A DNA stretch of 47,874 nucleotides from Roseibacillus sp. (lineage in GTDB: Bacteria > Verrucomicrobiota > Verrucomicrobiia > Verrucomicrobiales > Akkermansiaceae), in contig JAPKFB010000035.1 in the NCBI GenBank assembly GCA_028821775.1, forward strand, positions 1 through 47,874, given 5' to 3'. Of the stretch, positions 8,917 through 18,366 are shown in pieces. Numbering within the stretch: the first letter of the stretch is position 1; every line of letters begins with the position of its first letter. The position numbers and the translations under genes are program-made. The notes beneath the pieces were generated by a model that saw only the letters and a list, made by a program, of their open reading frames with translations, was not told the origin of the DNA and searched no databases.

Positions 8917-8992
8917 AGTCCGCCGCCTCAACAGGTGAGGCCACAGCCATCAACCCAAGGAGGCCCCCGAGCAGAGCTGTCAGCAAAGTCAT
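8900..8992 (-). pseudogene. orphan signal-peptide fragment
   Basis: A 30-codon reading not otherwise accounted for. It encodes a very regular signal peptide (MTLLTALLGGLLGLMAVAS, then an AxA-like end and ADSS). It then runs into the 3' end of the convergent hydrolase gene and stops. It looks like the first exported-protein codons of a gene whose body has been lost. A chance hydrophobic peptide cannot be excluded. Confidence 0.25.
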
Positions 8993-9135
8993 CCCGCAAT
9001 CCTAAGGCTCTCCCCTCCACAAACAACATCGATTCGCGAGAGTCCTCAGCGCATGCCGCGCACGGTTGTGCGGTCGCAACTGGACTCACCGGCAGATCAA
9101 GGTGGCCGACCAATTGTTTCGAAGCACTCTCCAAG

Positions 9136-9729
9136 TCACGGGGAAGACAATTTCCGCTCAAGAGTCAAAATTTCGACCCGTCCCTGCCCGCCGAGAAGAA
9201 GTCTCCCCCTGGCATCAAAGGCAAGGGCATAGATCGGATCACGCCCGTTCCGTGCGATCCTCCTCGAGGTATCATCCCCAAGCGAGAGCCGATAGAGAAT
9301 TCCTTTCGAGGTGCCAGCCACCAGTTGATCCTGCCATGCAAGCGCGAGGACGCGCGACTGCACCCGCCCGGCGACCGGCTCGTTTTCCATGCCGAGACCA
9401 TCATAGGTGCGGACAAGTTTTCCAGGAAGCTCATGAAGACGCACTTTGGAATCGAGAGATCCACTGGCGAGTCGCTGTGAATCCGGGGAGAAGACGAGAC
9501 ACTCGACCCCCGAGGTGTGGTCGAGAAGCTTGCGCGAATTGCCCAACTTCCCCTCCACGATCTCGGAAAGAATGACCACTCCATCACGCCCCGCCGACGC
9601 CAACCACCTTCCATCAGGCGAGATGGCAACCGCGCTGCGCGGCAGCGGTGTGCTTGTAGACAAGTTCGAACTGCCGGGATGTTGGGAGCGCTCCTCTCCC
9701 GACGTGAACTTCGCCATTGGCTTGCGCAA
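9136..9729 (-). pseudogene. WD40-repeat protein fragment
   Basis: About 197 residues with clear WD40 blades: AISPDGRWLASAGRDG followed by VVILSE, then CLVFSPDSQRLASGS followed by SKVRLHE, then two weaker blades. A full propeller needs six or seven blades, so this is partial. No ATG exists in frame; the only available start is a TTG at 9729. The open frame continues upstream to the stop codon of the DUF3500 gene at 9868, which is in the same frame. It is probably a remnant of a larger WD40 protein, perhaps one of the PVC c-type-cytochrome/WD40 proteins. It could be translated, but no complete function is expected. Confidence 0.55.
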
Positions 9730-9867
9730 CCACGATCGAAGCGTGACTCCGTTTCGAACGGGAAGAAAGCGGATCTTTGGCCCCAGGGTGTGGCCCTCAC
9801 CGATTGCCTGCTCAGTTCCTTCCTCAAATTCCGGATTCCGGAACGCTCGGGGGATCCGTCCGCTCCA

Positions 9868-11043
9868 TCACTTCCTGTGATGCTTCTCGTAGTGCTGCTC
9901 CAGCAGGCTCTTGCCGTAATCGTTCCCATTGGGAGTGCGGATCACGGCGTGGATGTGTTCGCGGGAAGGAATCCCGGTGCGCTGGAGGCCGATGGGGCGT
10001 TGGTGATCGAATTCGATGTAGATCACCGGGCTCTGGATGCGGTAGTAGAAGACGGCGTCCTTCCCGGTGGAACCGATCCAGGCGAAGTAGGTGTCCTCAA
10101 GGTGAGCCTTCACTTCCTCGAGACGAACTTTTGCGTGGCCCTCCGCCTGGTGGTTGACGAAAACCGCAATGAGTCCGAGGAGTCCTTTCTTGGCGGATTC
10201 GTCGAACTCGCTGGCACGGATCCCGACCTTGGCAACGATGAGGTTGTCCTTGAAGGCTTCGGCCAGATTATTGGTGCCGCCCTTTTCGCCCTTGATGAGG
10301 GCCTGCTTCTGTTGGGCGGCGGGAAGTGACTGCATGAAGGCGAGTCCTCGATCCTGCTCTTCCTGCATGATGACCGTCCCCTTGTGCTTGCCCGATTCCG
10401 CCTTGACCGGTTCGGATCCGAGAAAGACCGGTGACATGACGACCTGATCGCCGAGAACGAAGTAGTTGATGATGGCATGGTGCCCATCAAACTGCCATCC
10501 CCATGGTTTGGTGGCGGACGGCTCGCCCATGATGGTGAAGTGATACAGCCACTCGCCGTAGCCATCCCAGCTCTTCTTCAACTCCGCGAGTGTTTCGTTG
10601 AGCTTCATGATGTCGCGGGTGGTCTGAAGCCCGCGCGCACTGAGACCGGATTCGAGGAGCGCAAAACCGAGCCTGCGTTGTTCGTCATTCATTTCGGCAA
10701 AGCTCACTCCCTGCCGGGTATAGGAATGTTGATTAGCCCACTTGCGCCATTCGTGGTCGTCGACCTTGAATACCGTCTTCTTGCGCTGCTCAGCGGTCAG
10801 ACCATTGAGAAAGGCTTCGGCCGCTTTCTTCACGGGCTCCGTGGAAACGCCGGTGGATACAATCTTGAAAAGACCGGGGACGACTTTGCCATCGGTCGTG
10901 AGGCCCTTGAACCCCTCTGCGATGGTTTTCTTTTCCTGTTCGGAGAGGGGAACCCGCCGCGGTCGGCCGGGACGTTGCGCGGGGGCAACCTGAAGAAGGG
11001 CAAAAGAGCAGAGGAGGAAGAGGAAGAACGGTCGAGGAGTCAT
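9868..11043 (-). CDS. secreted DUF3500 domain protein
   Basis: A 391-residue protein with a signal peptide ([23 protein letters not shown]). It matches DUF3500 across its length: LTAEQRKK segment, [30 protein letters not shown], and [15 protein letters not shown] near the C terminus. The biochemical role of the family is not established. Members are exported and common in Planctomycetes, Verrucomicrobia and Acidobacteria; the His-rich conserved GHH and HIH patches suggest a metal site (inference). It follows the candidate selenoprotein on the same strand but is separated from it by a strong palindrome, so it may have its own promoter. Confidence 0.85.
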   Translation of the reverse strand: MTPRPFFLFLLCSFALLQVAPAQRPGRPRRVPLSEQEKKTIAEGFKGLTTDGKVVPGLFKIVSTGVSTEPVKKAAEAFLNGLTAEQRKKTVFKVDDHEWRKWANQHSYTRQGVSFAEMNDEQRRLGFALLESGLSARGLQTTRDIMKLNETLAELKKSWDGYGEWLYHFTIMGEPSATKPWGWQFDGHHAIINYFVLGDQVVMSPVFLGSEPVKAESGKHKGTVIMQEEQDRGLAFMQSLPAAQQKQALIKGEKGGTNNLAEAFKDNLIVAKVGIRASEFDESAKKGLLGLIAVFVNHQAEGHAKVRLEEVKAHLEDTYFAWIGSTGKDAVFYYRIQSPVIYIEFDHQRPIGLQRTGIPSREHIHAVIRTPNGNDYGKSLLEQHYEKHHRK

Positions 11044-11070
11044 CGCTGGAACAAGATTAGGGAGTTAAGG

Positions 11071-11098
11071 AAAGATGCCGGGAATTCCCGGCATCTTT
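11071..11098. terminator. perfect 28-bp palindrome, probable terminator
   Basis: A perfectly self-complementary 28-base palindrome (half-site AAAGATGCCGGGAA) lies between the stop of the minus-strand gene at 11118 and the start of the DUF3500 gene at 11043. It folds into a GC-rich hairpin flanked by A and T runs on both sides (TTTCCTT downstream on the minus strand), so it could stop transcription in either direction. The U-tract is short. A dimeric regulator operator is the alternative. Confidence 0.6.
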
Positions 11099-11117
11099 GA
11101 AAACGATGGTGAAGAAA

Positions 11118-12308
11118 CTAGCGGCCGCCGGGGCGACCAGGAGGACGCTCTGGCGTGCCTTCCCCGGGGGGCGGACCTCCAGGACCACGAGGCGGACCAC
11201 CGCGGCGACCACGACCGCGCGGACCGCCACCGGGACGACCAGCGCCCCCGCGTCCGCCCCTGTGATCGATCTCGCCATCGCCGTCACGGTCTTCGCCGTA
11301 GGCCACGCCGTTTTCGAAGTACACCTGCTCACGGCGACCTTCGGAAACATGCTCGCTGTAGACCTTGCGCTTCTCGGTTTTCGCAAACTCAGCGTTGGCT
11401 TTCAGGAGCGCGCTCTTGATCTCCTTCGACGTTGCCTCCATCGCCAGGCTTGCCATGACGCTCCCTTTTTGCCCGAACTTGTCGGCGCGAATAATATAGA
11501 GGCTGGACTTGGACTGGGCACCCTTCACGGCGTCGCGCCACTTGGCATCCTCCCTGGTCTCTGCAAAGTCGGTGTGGAACCGGCCCACAATTTCCTGGTC
11601 GCCCAAGACCACGCGCAAACTCTCGCGAAGTTCGCGGCGCTCCTTTTCGGGCGCGACCACATAAAGAAACAAGCGTTGGTCCCCGGAAGCAACATTGAGG
11701 CCCTGGCGGAAGGAATGAAAATCCTGCACCACTGCTTCCTCCCTCTTCCCCTTGGTTCGATACTTCTTCGCAATCGTATTCATCGCTTCGATCACCGAAT
11801 CGTTGCTTCCCTTTCCCCCACCAGGACCGCGGGCACCGCGTCCCCCACTGCGCAAGCCCATCGCGGGACCCCGCCCGGTTCCAGAAAGGCGCGTCACGGC
11901 ATCGGGGGCGAGAAGACAGAATGCGGTGTTTTCAAATCGGCCATTGAGAAAGGAGCGCACCATCTTCTGGTGCTCCTCGCTCTCGTAGGACTCGAGACGG
12001 ACACAAACAAAGTCGCGGGAGGCGCCGATGAATTCTTTTTGCGAGAACAAACTGTTCTGCGTGCCGGTGTAGCCCGGTCAGAAGACGCCCGAGATGCCGC
12101 TACAGGTCGCGGCCGCAGCCATGAAGAAGATTGGGCGATTTGAGCGCTTGGCTTCGGCCTTGGCGGTGTCCCAAGTGGTATACCAGGCGATTCCTGCCTC
12201 TCCGATGGGCTGCGGGCTGGCCCCGAGGTCGTTCGGACGTGGTCCTTGCGCGGCAAGGAGACCAGCGGTAAGCCCCAGCAGCGAAGTGGATAAAAGGAGT
12301 GCTTTCAC
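11118..12308 (-). CDS. candidate selenoprotein: secreted thioredoxin-like protein with in-frame UGA (Sec77)
   Basis: Read through one TGA (12078-12080), this is a single 396-residue frame. The GTG start at 12308 opens a signal peptide (KALLLSTSLLGLTAGLLA). A thioredoxin-like N-terminal domain follows (WYTTWDTAKAEAKRS, RPIFFMAAAATCSGIS), then Cys69 and the UGA codon as residue 77 in GVF-U-PGYTG. The domain continues past the UGA with KEFIGASRDFVCVRLESY and NTAFCLLAPD. The C terminus has a near EF-hand loop (DRDGDGEID) and a Gly/Arg/Pro-rich tail. The downstream part has no ATG or signal peptide near its beginning, and G/C-rich third positions continue on both sides of the TGA. A hairpin with SECIS geometry follows the TGA. 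The alternative is a nonsense-mutated pseudogene. No sel gene lies in the window. Confidence 0.65.
12042..12061 (-). promoter_or_regulatory. putative bacterial SECIS hairpin
   Basis: On the minus strand, 25 bases after the in-frame TGA, AGAACA-GTT-TGTTCT forms a perfect 6-bp stem with a 3-base loop. Two outer G-C pairs extend it across a single bulged C. The loop starts with G. As I recall the bSECIS model, the loop lies 16-37 bases downstream of UGA with a G in its first two positions; this hairpin fits both. SelB binding is inferred. Confidence 0.55.
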
Positions 12309-12395
12309 GGAAGAAGAAACGCCCCAAATGGGCCGGAGTTGCAAGGTGAAGTGTAAAGAGTCTGTAATGGGCAGGGAACTCGCTAAGCTGTCGAA

Positions 12396-15300
12396 ATGAA
12401 TTGCCAATCCCTCTGCGCCCTGCTCCTCCCGACCTTGGTGTTGCTCAGCGGATCATTGAGGACTTCAGGACAAACGGATCCCGTGCAGGAGTGGCGCTTC
12501 GAAGCCGGGAGCGTCCAGGGGGGCAAGCTCCTCGCCTCGGTGGGCGGCCTCCGCGGCAGCATGATCGGGGAATACCGTTTCGAACGTGATGGAGAATTGC
12601 AGTTCATGCGACTCGTGCCCTCCGCCAAGAACCCCAGAACTGGCGGCATCCTGCTCGCTCGGGATCTGAAAGAAGCCCGCCTTCCGAGCAAGGCCTTCAC
12701 CGCAGAGGCTTGGGTCCAGATCGACCGCACCATTGAATGGGGAGGCATCATCGGCGCCGTGCACGACACCGGCACACATGAACGGGGATGGATCCTCGGC
12801 TACGGGGAGGATCAGTTCTACTTCGGCCTTACCGCGGAGAAGCCGGGCCGCATGACTTACCTGCGGACCCCAGGGAATGTGGTGACCGGTCTGTGGTATC
12901 ACGTGGCCGCCAGCTATGACGGCAAGGAGATGCTCCTCTATCTCGACGGGAAATTGAGCGCTCGTCACGCCGGACAAGAGGGGCCCATCCTCCAACCCGA
13001 GTCGCCGTTCTACACCATCGGCGCCTACCGGGACGACAACGACTACTATCCCTTCACGGGGAAGCTGGAGCGCATCTCCATTTGGCATCGCGCACTCGCG
13101 CCCGAAAAGATTTCACAGCGCTACGAAACGCGAAAGGCAGAGTTTCCCGGAATCGAGACGGATGTTGTCGAGCACCCCGGCAAGCCCGCGGACTGGGTGA
13201 CCTGGATGGGAGACAACTTTCGCAGTGGGCGCGCCGGGGAAGCCATTCCGCTCCCCTTGAAGAAGGAGCCCGATTGGGAACACTTCGCGGTGGGCACTAG
13301 TCCGGCCTGGCCGGAATCAGCGCAAAGCGATTACTGGCGCAAGCGCTCGACCCCGGAAGTCCCCCGCGTGACCTTCGACTGGATCCACGGCGTCGCAGTG
13401 GCATCGGATCGCCTTTACTACGGTTCCTCCAGGGACGACACTCTCCGTTGTCTGGAGGTAGAGTCAGGAAGACAGGTATGGAGCTTCGTGGCGGGAGGAC
13501 CCATTCGTCTCACCCCAACGGTCAGCCGTGGCACCGTTCTCTTCGGATGCGATGATGGGGCGCTCTACGCGCTCGATGCGGCCACTGGGGAATTGCGGTG
13601 GAAAGCCCGGCCGTCCTCCGCACGCGATGAACGTCTACCGGGCAATGGGCGTCTCATCAGTCTGTGGCCGATTCGGACCGGAGTGCTTGTGATGGGATCC
13701 TCCGCCTACTTCGGGGCTGGCCTCTTTCCTTCGGAAGGGTGCTGGCAGTGCGAAGTCGATCTAAGAACAGGAAAGGTGGTGTCGGAGAAAGCGGTAACCC
13801 TGAGCCCGCAAGGATATCTCACCGAACGCGAGGGCCAGGTGGTGGCTTCGACCGGACGGGCCCCGCAGGGTGGCGCTTTTGCCACGATCGCCCAACACCG
13901 CCAATCGAAATCCGACGCACCGGCTCCGCGAGCAGCCATCAAGGAGTTTCCGCACGTCGCGGTGATCGCAGGCGAGATCACCTTCGCAGGCGGCGATCAT
14001 TCCGTGGCGGCCTTTGATGCGGCGGGGAAAAAGGTTTGGGAAGCAGAGGTCAACCGTCCCGCGCGGGGCCTCGCCGTGGCCGCGGGCAGGCTCTTCGTCA
14101 GCACGGAAGGCGGTCGCATCTACTGCTTTTCCCACCAGGGGAAGCGGAAGGGCGCCGACTCTCCCGCCGCAGTTGCTCTCACCGCCAAGGCAACCAGGCA
14201 GGGCAGGCACCTGGCAGATCTCCTTCCACGAAGGCGAGGATACATCCTCGTGGTCGGATTGAAGGACGGAGCGCTCGTGCACGAGTTGTCCCTGACCACC
14301 GGAATGAAGGTGGTCGCAGTCGATCGCGATGAAAAACGAATCGCGGCCCTGCGCGTGAAGATGGCGGACTGGAAATCGCTTGCGAGACCCTCGCTTCAAT
14401 GGGTGCGCAGCCATGAGAAGCTCCCCTACCTCGACGGGATTTTCAACGCGGTGACGAGCGAGGATCCGAACCTGAAAATTCCCGAGGACGAGTTGCAACG
14501 ACTTCTTCGTCCCTACGATGGGGTGGCAGTGTTGGCGGGGAAGACCCATCGTGCGCATGAAGTCCCCTCTGCCGGGGGCTGGACGCACATCTACGGCAAT
14601 CCGGGGAGCAGCGCTTCGAGCGGAGGCGATCGGCTACCCGACGGTCCGCTACGCCCCCAGTGGTTCGGAGCACCCGGCCCCCATCACATGGTTGATCGTC
14701 ATCTCCGCGCCCCACCGCCTCTCGCCGCCAACGGACTCCTCTTTGTGCCGGGCCGCGATTACCTCTTTGGGATCGACTCCTTCAATGGCACCATTCTGTG
14801 GGAGCAGCCGATCGCAAATTTTACGCGTCTCGCGGTTCTCAGGGACGGTGGCAACCTGGCGCTTGCTCAGGATGATCGGCTTTATGCCAGCGCGGGGGCA
14901 CACTGTTTCGAAATCGAGGGCAACACCGGGAGGCGCCGCCGCACGTTCTCCGTTGATCCGGAGACGCAGGAGTGGGGGTATCTAGCAGTGGCCGGCGAGA
15001 ACGAAAACCTCTTGCTCGGATCCGCATCTCCGAAGGGAGCGATCCGGCGGAATCTTGCCCCTGAAACGATCTTCGGCGGAGCCTACGGAGACCGGCAACG
15101 CATCGTATGCAGCGAGAAGCTCTTTGCGCTCAATCGGAAGTCCGGGAAGACACAGTGGAGCTATGAACCACGGGGCGCCATCTTCAATCCTTCCCTCTGC
15201 ACCCATTCCGGCCGCCTTTTCTTCATTGAGAGCGCTGATCCAGGCACCTTGCTGAAGCCCGGCTCCCGGGATGGGGATCGCACTTCCAAGACGAACGCAG

Positions 15301-15995
15301 GCCAGGCGAAGAATGTCCCCGGGCGATGGCACTACGCCGATCTGATCGGAGCCAAGGGGGCCACTATTATCGCTCTCGACCTTCAATCGGGACAACCAAT
15401 CTGGCGAAAACCACTGGAGACCCAAGCGGGCATTCAGACTCTCTTTGCTTCCTGCACCAATGACCAACTCGTGATCGTGAACTCTCGGAACGGGGCCAGA
15501 ACCTCAAAAACGGGAGGCCTCTCGCTTCACTACGACACGCAAGTCTATCATGCCCGCAGCGGAGAACGCAGTTGGCAGCACAGCTTTGATACCGGCCGTG
15601 GCAAAGACCTCACCCACGGCGAACAGGATCTTCATCCCGTCATCACGGGCGGAAAATTGATCGTGGAACCGCAGGTCTACGAACTCGCAACCGGCAAAAC
15701 ACTCTTTACCTTCAAACGGTCTGGGGGCGGAGGATGCGGCACCCTCTCGGCTTCCGCGAGCCGCCTCTACTACCGGGCTTCACACCCGACCACCTTCGAC
15801 TTGGACAAGCGAAAACAGAAAAAGATCGCAACCGTGTCGCGGCCCGGCTGCTGGATCAACATGATCCCGGCCAGCGGTTTGCTTCTCATTCCCGAAGCAA
15901 GTTCGGGATGTATCTGCAGTTATCCTATCCAAGCAAGTATGGCCTTCCGCCCAACGGGGGCTCTAGTGACGCCCGAACTCCTAAAATCCAACTAG
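12396..15995 (+). CDS. secreted LamG + PQQ-type beta-propeller protein with embedded methyltransferase-like domain
   Basis: 1199 residues. A signal peptide ([16 protein letters not shown]) is followed by a LamG/concanavalin-like sandwich at about 30-250 ([36 protein letters not shown]). A PQQ/BamB-like propeller occupies about 330-600 ([26 protein letters not shown]) and resumes from about 715 to the end ([45 protein letters not shown]). Between the two propeller parts, residues about 600-715 look like a SAM-methyltransferase fold ([31 protein letters not shown]). LamG parts usually bind glycans. Catalysis by the inserted domain outside the cytoplasm is doubtful, so it may be structural. It is divergent from the candidate selenoprotein (87-base gap). 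Confidence 0.85.
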   Translation: MNCQSLCALLLPTLVLLSGSLRTSGQTDPVQEWRFEAGSVQGGKLLASVGGLRGSMIGEYRFERDGELQFMRLVPSAKNPRTGGILLARDLKEARLPSKAFTAEAWVQIDRTIEWGGIIGAVHDTGTHERGWILGYGEDQFYFGLTAEKPGRMTYLRTPGNVVTGLWYHVAASYDGKEMLLYLDGKLSARHAGQEGPILQPESPFYTIGAYRDDNDYYPFTGKLERISIWHRALAPEKISQRYETRKAEFPGIETDVVEHPGKPADWVTWMGDNFRSGRAGEAIPLPLKKEPDWEHFAVGTSPAWPESAQSDYWRKRSTPEVPRVTFDWIHGVAVASDRLYYGSSRDDTLRCLEVESGRQVWSFVAGGPIRLTPTVSRGTVLFGCDDGALYALDAATGELRWKARPSSARDERLPGNGRLISLWPIRTGVLVMGSSAYFGAGLFPSEGCWQCEVDLRTGKVVSEKAVTLSPQGYLTEREGQVVASTGRAPQGGAFATIAQHRQSKSDAPAPRAAIKEFPHVAVIAGEITFAGGDHSVAAFDAAGKKVWEAEVNRPARGLAVAAGRLFVSTEGGRIYCFSHQGKRKGADSPAAVALTAKATRQGRHLADLLPRRRGYILVVGLKDGALVHELSLTTGMKVVAVDRDEKRIAALRVKMADWKSLARPSLQWVRSHEKLPYLDGIFNAVTSEDPNLKIPEDELQRLLRPYDGVAVLAGKTHRAHEVPSAGGWTHIYGNPGSSASSGGDRLPDGPLRPQWFGAPGPHHMVDRHLRAPPPLAANGLLFVPGRDYLFGIDSFNGTILWEQPIANFTRLAVLRDGGNLALAQDDRLYASAGAHCFEIEGNTGRRRRTFSVDPETQEWGYLAVAGENENLLLGSASPKGAIRRNLAPETIFGGAYGDRQRIVCSEKLFALNRKSGKTQWSYEPRGAIFNPSLCTHSGRLFFIESADPGTLLKPGSRDGDRTSKTNAGQAKNVPGRWHYADLIGAKGATIIALDLQSGQPIWRKPLETQAGIQTLFASCTNDQLVIVNSRNGARTSKTGGLSLHYDTQVYHARSGERSWQHSFDTGRGKDLTHGEQDLHPVITGGKLIVEPQVYELATGKTLFTFKRSGGGGCGTLSASASRLYYRASHPTTFDLDKRKQKKIATVSRPGCWINMIPASGLLLIPEASSGCICSYPIQASMAFRPTGALVTPELLKSN

Positions 15996-16069
15996 CCCCC
16001 AACCCGCACGACTCGATTTCCCTTGAACTGCCGTCCCGACCTCGCCTGACTGACTCAATCAATTTTATC

Positions 16070-17431
16070 ATGAAAAGCAACTCACCCCGTCACCCGTCCC
16101 CCCACTCCCGCCGCCGCTTCCTGAAGGGAGTGTCTGCGACCGCAACCACGAGCGCAATCGGCTTTCCCGCCATCGTCCGAGGCAAGAATCTCAACGGAAA
16201 ACTAGACATTGCCATCATCGGCTGCGGAGGCCGCGGAGGCGGCAACATGGGGGCGGTGGGTAAGACCGAGAACATCGTGGCCTTGATCGATGTCAATGAC
16301 CGCAACCTGCAAAACGCGGCCAAACGATTTCCAAAGGCGACCAAGTTTCGCGACTTCCGCAAGTTCTACGACAAGCCCGGCAACTACGATGCGGTGGTCG
16401 TGAGCACGACCGAACATACCCACGCCTTCGCCACCCTCCCGGCCCTCCGCAGCAAGAAACACGTTTACTGTGAGAAGCCTCTCTCGCGGGATGTCTACGA
16501 AGCGCGCCTCGTGACCGAAACAGCGCGGCAGGCCGGAGTCGCCACCCAACAGGGAACCCAGATTCATGCCAACGGAAACTACCGCCGCGTGGTGGAACTC
16601 ATTCAGAGCGGCGCGATCGGAACGGTCACCGAAGCACACGTCTGGGTGGGCCGGGCCTGGGGATGGCAAAGCCCGGCCGACGCGAAGAAGAATCGCGACA
16701 TCGTCAATGTCCAGGATCGGCCAAAGGAAGCTCAGCCCATTCCGAAAGAGCTCGATTGGGACCTCTGGATTGGGCCGGCTCCCATGCGCCCCTACCACTC
16801 CGTCTACTTCCCGGGACCGAAGTGGTATCGCTGGTGGGACTTCGGCAACGGCACGATGTCGGATCTTGGCAGCCATTGGAATGACCTTCCCTTCTGGGCC
16901 CTCAATCTGGATGCCCCAACCTCGATCGAAGGAGGCGGACCGGATCCCCATCCCGAGATTGCACCGGCCTCGATGTGGGCCCGCTACGAGTACCCCCAGC
17001 GGGGTGACCGAGGACCGGTCAACCTCACCTGGTATCAAGGATCCGAGAAGCCGGAGATTTGGAAGAAGGGCGGAATTCCCCAGTGGGGCAGCGGCGCTCT
17101 CTTCATCGGCGACAAGGGCATGCTGCTCTCCGACTACGGAAAGCACCTCTTGCTTCCGGAAGACAATTTCAAGGATTTTGTGCGACCGGAGAAAACCATT
17201 CCTGACTCCCTGGGGCATCACCGCGAGTGGATCCACGCCTGCAAGACCGGCGAGATCACGACCTGTCACTTCGACTATGCCGGACCCCTCACGGAAGCTA
17301 ACCACCTCGGCAACGTCGCCTTCCGGGCTGGCCAGAAGCTGCAGTGGGATGCCAAGAATATGAAATTTCCGAATGCCCCCGAGGCGGAAAAATACCTCCG
17401 CCGCGAGTACCGGGAAGGGTGGAAACTGTAG
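16070..17431 (+). CDS. Tat-exported Gfo/Idh/MocA family oxidoreductase
   Basis: A 453-residue NAD(P)-dependent sugar oxidoreductase with a Tat signal (SRRRFLKG) at the N terminus. The Rossmann motif reads [13 protein letters not shown]; the catalytic-region EKP motif reads [11 protein letters not shown]. The C-terminal half has the PVC-typical [17 protein letters not shown] and [11 protein letters not shown] segments. The start was moved to the ATG at 16070, which opens the Tat signal; upstream in-frame sequence lies inside the previous gene. Tat export of the folded, cofactor-loaded enzyme means it acts in the periplasm. Related enzymes oxidise or hydrolyse glycosides through 3-keto intermediates, which links it to the DUF1080 proteins here. 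Substrate unknown. Confidence 0.9.
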   Translation: MKSNSPRHPSPHSRRRFLKGVSATATTSAIGFPAIVRGKNLNGKLDIAIIGCGGRGGGNMGAVGKTENIVALIDVNDRNLQNAAKRFPKATKFRDFRKFYDKPGNYDAVVVSTTEHTHAFATLPALRSKKHVYCEKPLSRDVYEARLVTETARQAGVATQQGTQIHANGNYRRVVELIQSGAIGTVTEAHVWVGRAWGWQSPADAKKNRDIVNVQDRPKEAQPIPKELDWDLWIGPAPMRPYHSVYFPGPKWYRWWDFGNGTMSDLGSHWNDLPFWALNLDAPTSIEGGGPDPHPEIAPASMWARYEYPQRGDRGPVNLTWYQGSEKPEIWKKGGIPQWGSGALFIGDKGMLLSDYGKHLLLPEDNFKDFVRPEKTIPDSLGHHREWIHACKTGEITTCHFDYAGPLTEANHLGNVAFRAGQKLQWDAKNMKFPNAPEAEKYLRREYREGWKL

Positions 17432-17625
17432 CACCCCTCATCGACAGCCGTTCACACCCGAGCTCCCGCATCTCTTGATGGCGGATGCTCAGGGGTAGAG
17501 AATCCGCCGGTGTCCTGCACCCCAAATTCGTCCCCTTATGTTTGATTCATGGGATTTAAAAGTCAGCGCTTCGCGGACCGCGTGGAGAGTGGCGCCCTAA
17601 TGCAACGCTCTTAGCGCGCAGGACA

Positions 17626-18264
17626 CTAGCCGACCCTGAGCACGCGATCCGCGTTCTTCAAGGATTGGGCGATGACAAGCTCGGCATTGAGACCGTCGTT
17701 GCGATCTACTCGCCGACGTGCGATCTCGATGGATTTTCCGGTCCGCAGGTGGCGCTGGAAAACCCGCTGGTTACACTCAGCGATGGGCACATCGAGAAAC
17801 CACGTTTTGTCGAAAACGCTTTCGCGGAGCCGGCACCAAGGATTGCCGTCCAACAGGAGATAATTTCCCTCCACTAAAACGATCTGCGGTCGCTCGTTGG
17901 TAAGGGCAATGGCATCTTCCACGGGATCTCCCACTCCGTGATCGAAATCAGGGAAGGATCCAGTACCCCGCTCCCGCGCTGCGAGCAAATCCGCCACCAG
18001 TCGGCCCGCGTCAAAGGTGAAAGGCGCTCCCCGCCGGGCATGGGCATTCTCGGGGTCGCTCATGGCGTCCAATTCGCGACGAGTGTAGTGATACCCATCC
18101 ATCGGAAGGACGGTGAGCGATTCTCCGAGTTGTTCCTGCAAGGCGGCGGCCACTGTGCTCTTCCCGCTCCCCGGCGCGCCGGCCAGTCCAATCCAATACT
18201 GGGATTTCGCCGGCAATCGGGAAACTGTTCGTTTCAATTCCTCGGCAAGTCGGTCGTAGTCCAT
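17626..18264 (-). CDS. P-loop nucleoside/sugar kinase-like protein (uridine kinase/FrcK type)
   Basis: A protein of about 212 residues with Walker A GAPGSGKST (Lys35). Further motifs are LPMDGYHYTRRELD, FDAGRLVADL, PDFDHGVGDPVED and IVLVEGNYLLLD, then RVFQRHLRTGK. This pattern is that of the phosphoribulokinase/uridine-kinase superfamily and close to proteins annotated as fructose-transport kinases or YFH7-like kinases. It phosphorylates a small metabolite with ATP in the cytosol; the substrate is not deducible. The ATG at 18264 gives the family's normal start; an in-frame ATG at 18303 is the alternative. It stands alone, convergent with the preceding oxidoreductase and divergent from the OmpA gene. 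Confidence 0.82.
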   Translation of the reverse strand: MDYDRLAEELKRTVSRLPAKSQYWIGLAGAPGSGKSTVAAALQEQLGESLTVLPMDGYHYTRRELDAMSDPENAHARRGAPFTFDAGRLVADLLAARERGTGSFPDFDHGVGDPVEDAIALTNERPQIVLVEGNYLLLDGNPWCRLRESVFDKTWFLDVPIAECNQRVFQRHLRTGKSIEIARRRVDRNDGLNAELVIAQSLKNADRVLRVG

Positions 18265-18366
18265 CAAGCGCACTGGTCGTGGACAAGAATGGCGGTCATC
18301 CATCGAATCTGCAATATCTCCTTCCACGGTTGAACATTCCCTCCAACTCCCTATGATGCCCGGGAT

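Noticed and set aside
9868..9870. A second possible selenocysteine UGA, because the frame stays open after the DUF3500 stop and a small hairpin follows.
   Set aside because: The stop falls at the normal C-terminal end of the DUF3500 family, the hairpin loop is AAT with no G, and what follows is an unrelated WD40 fragment. Ordinary termination is the better reading.
171..17626. The 11-base string GCGCAGGACAC occurs at 171-181 and 17616-17626, considered as attachment-site ends of an element.
   Set aside because: Eleven bases is expected by chance at this composition, and no integrase or transposase lies between.
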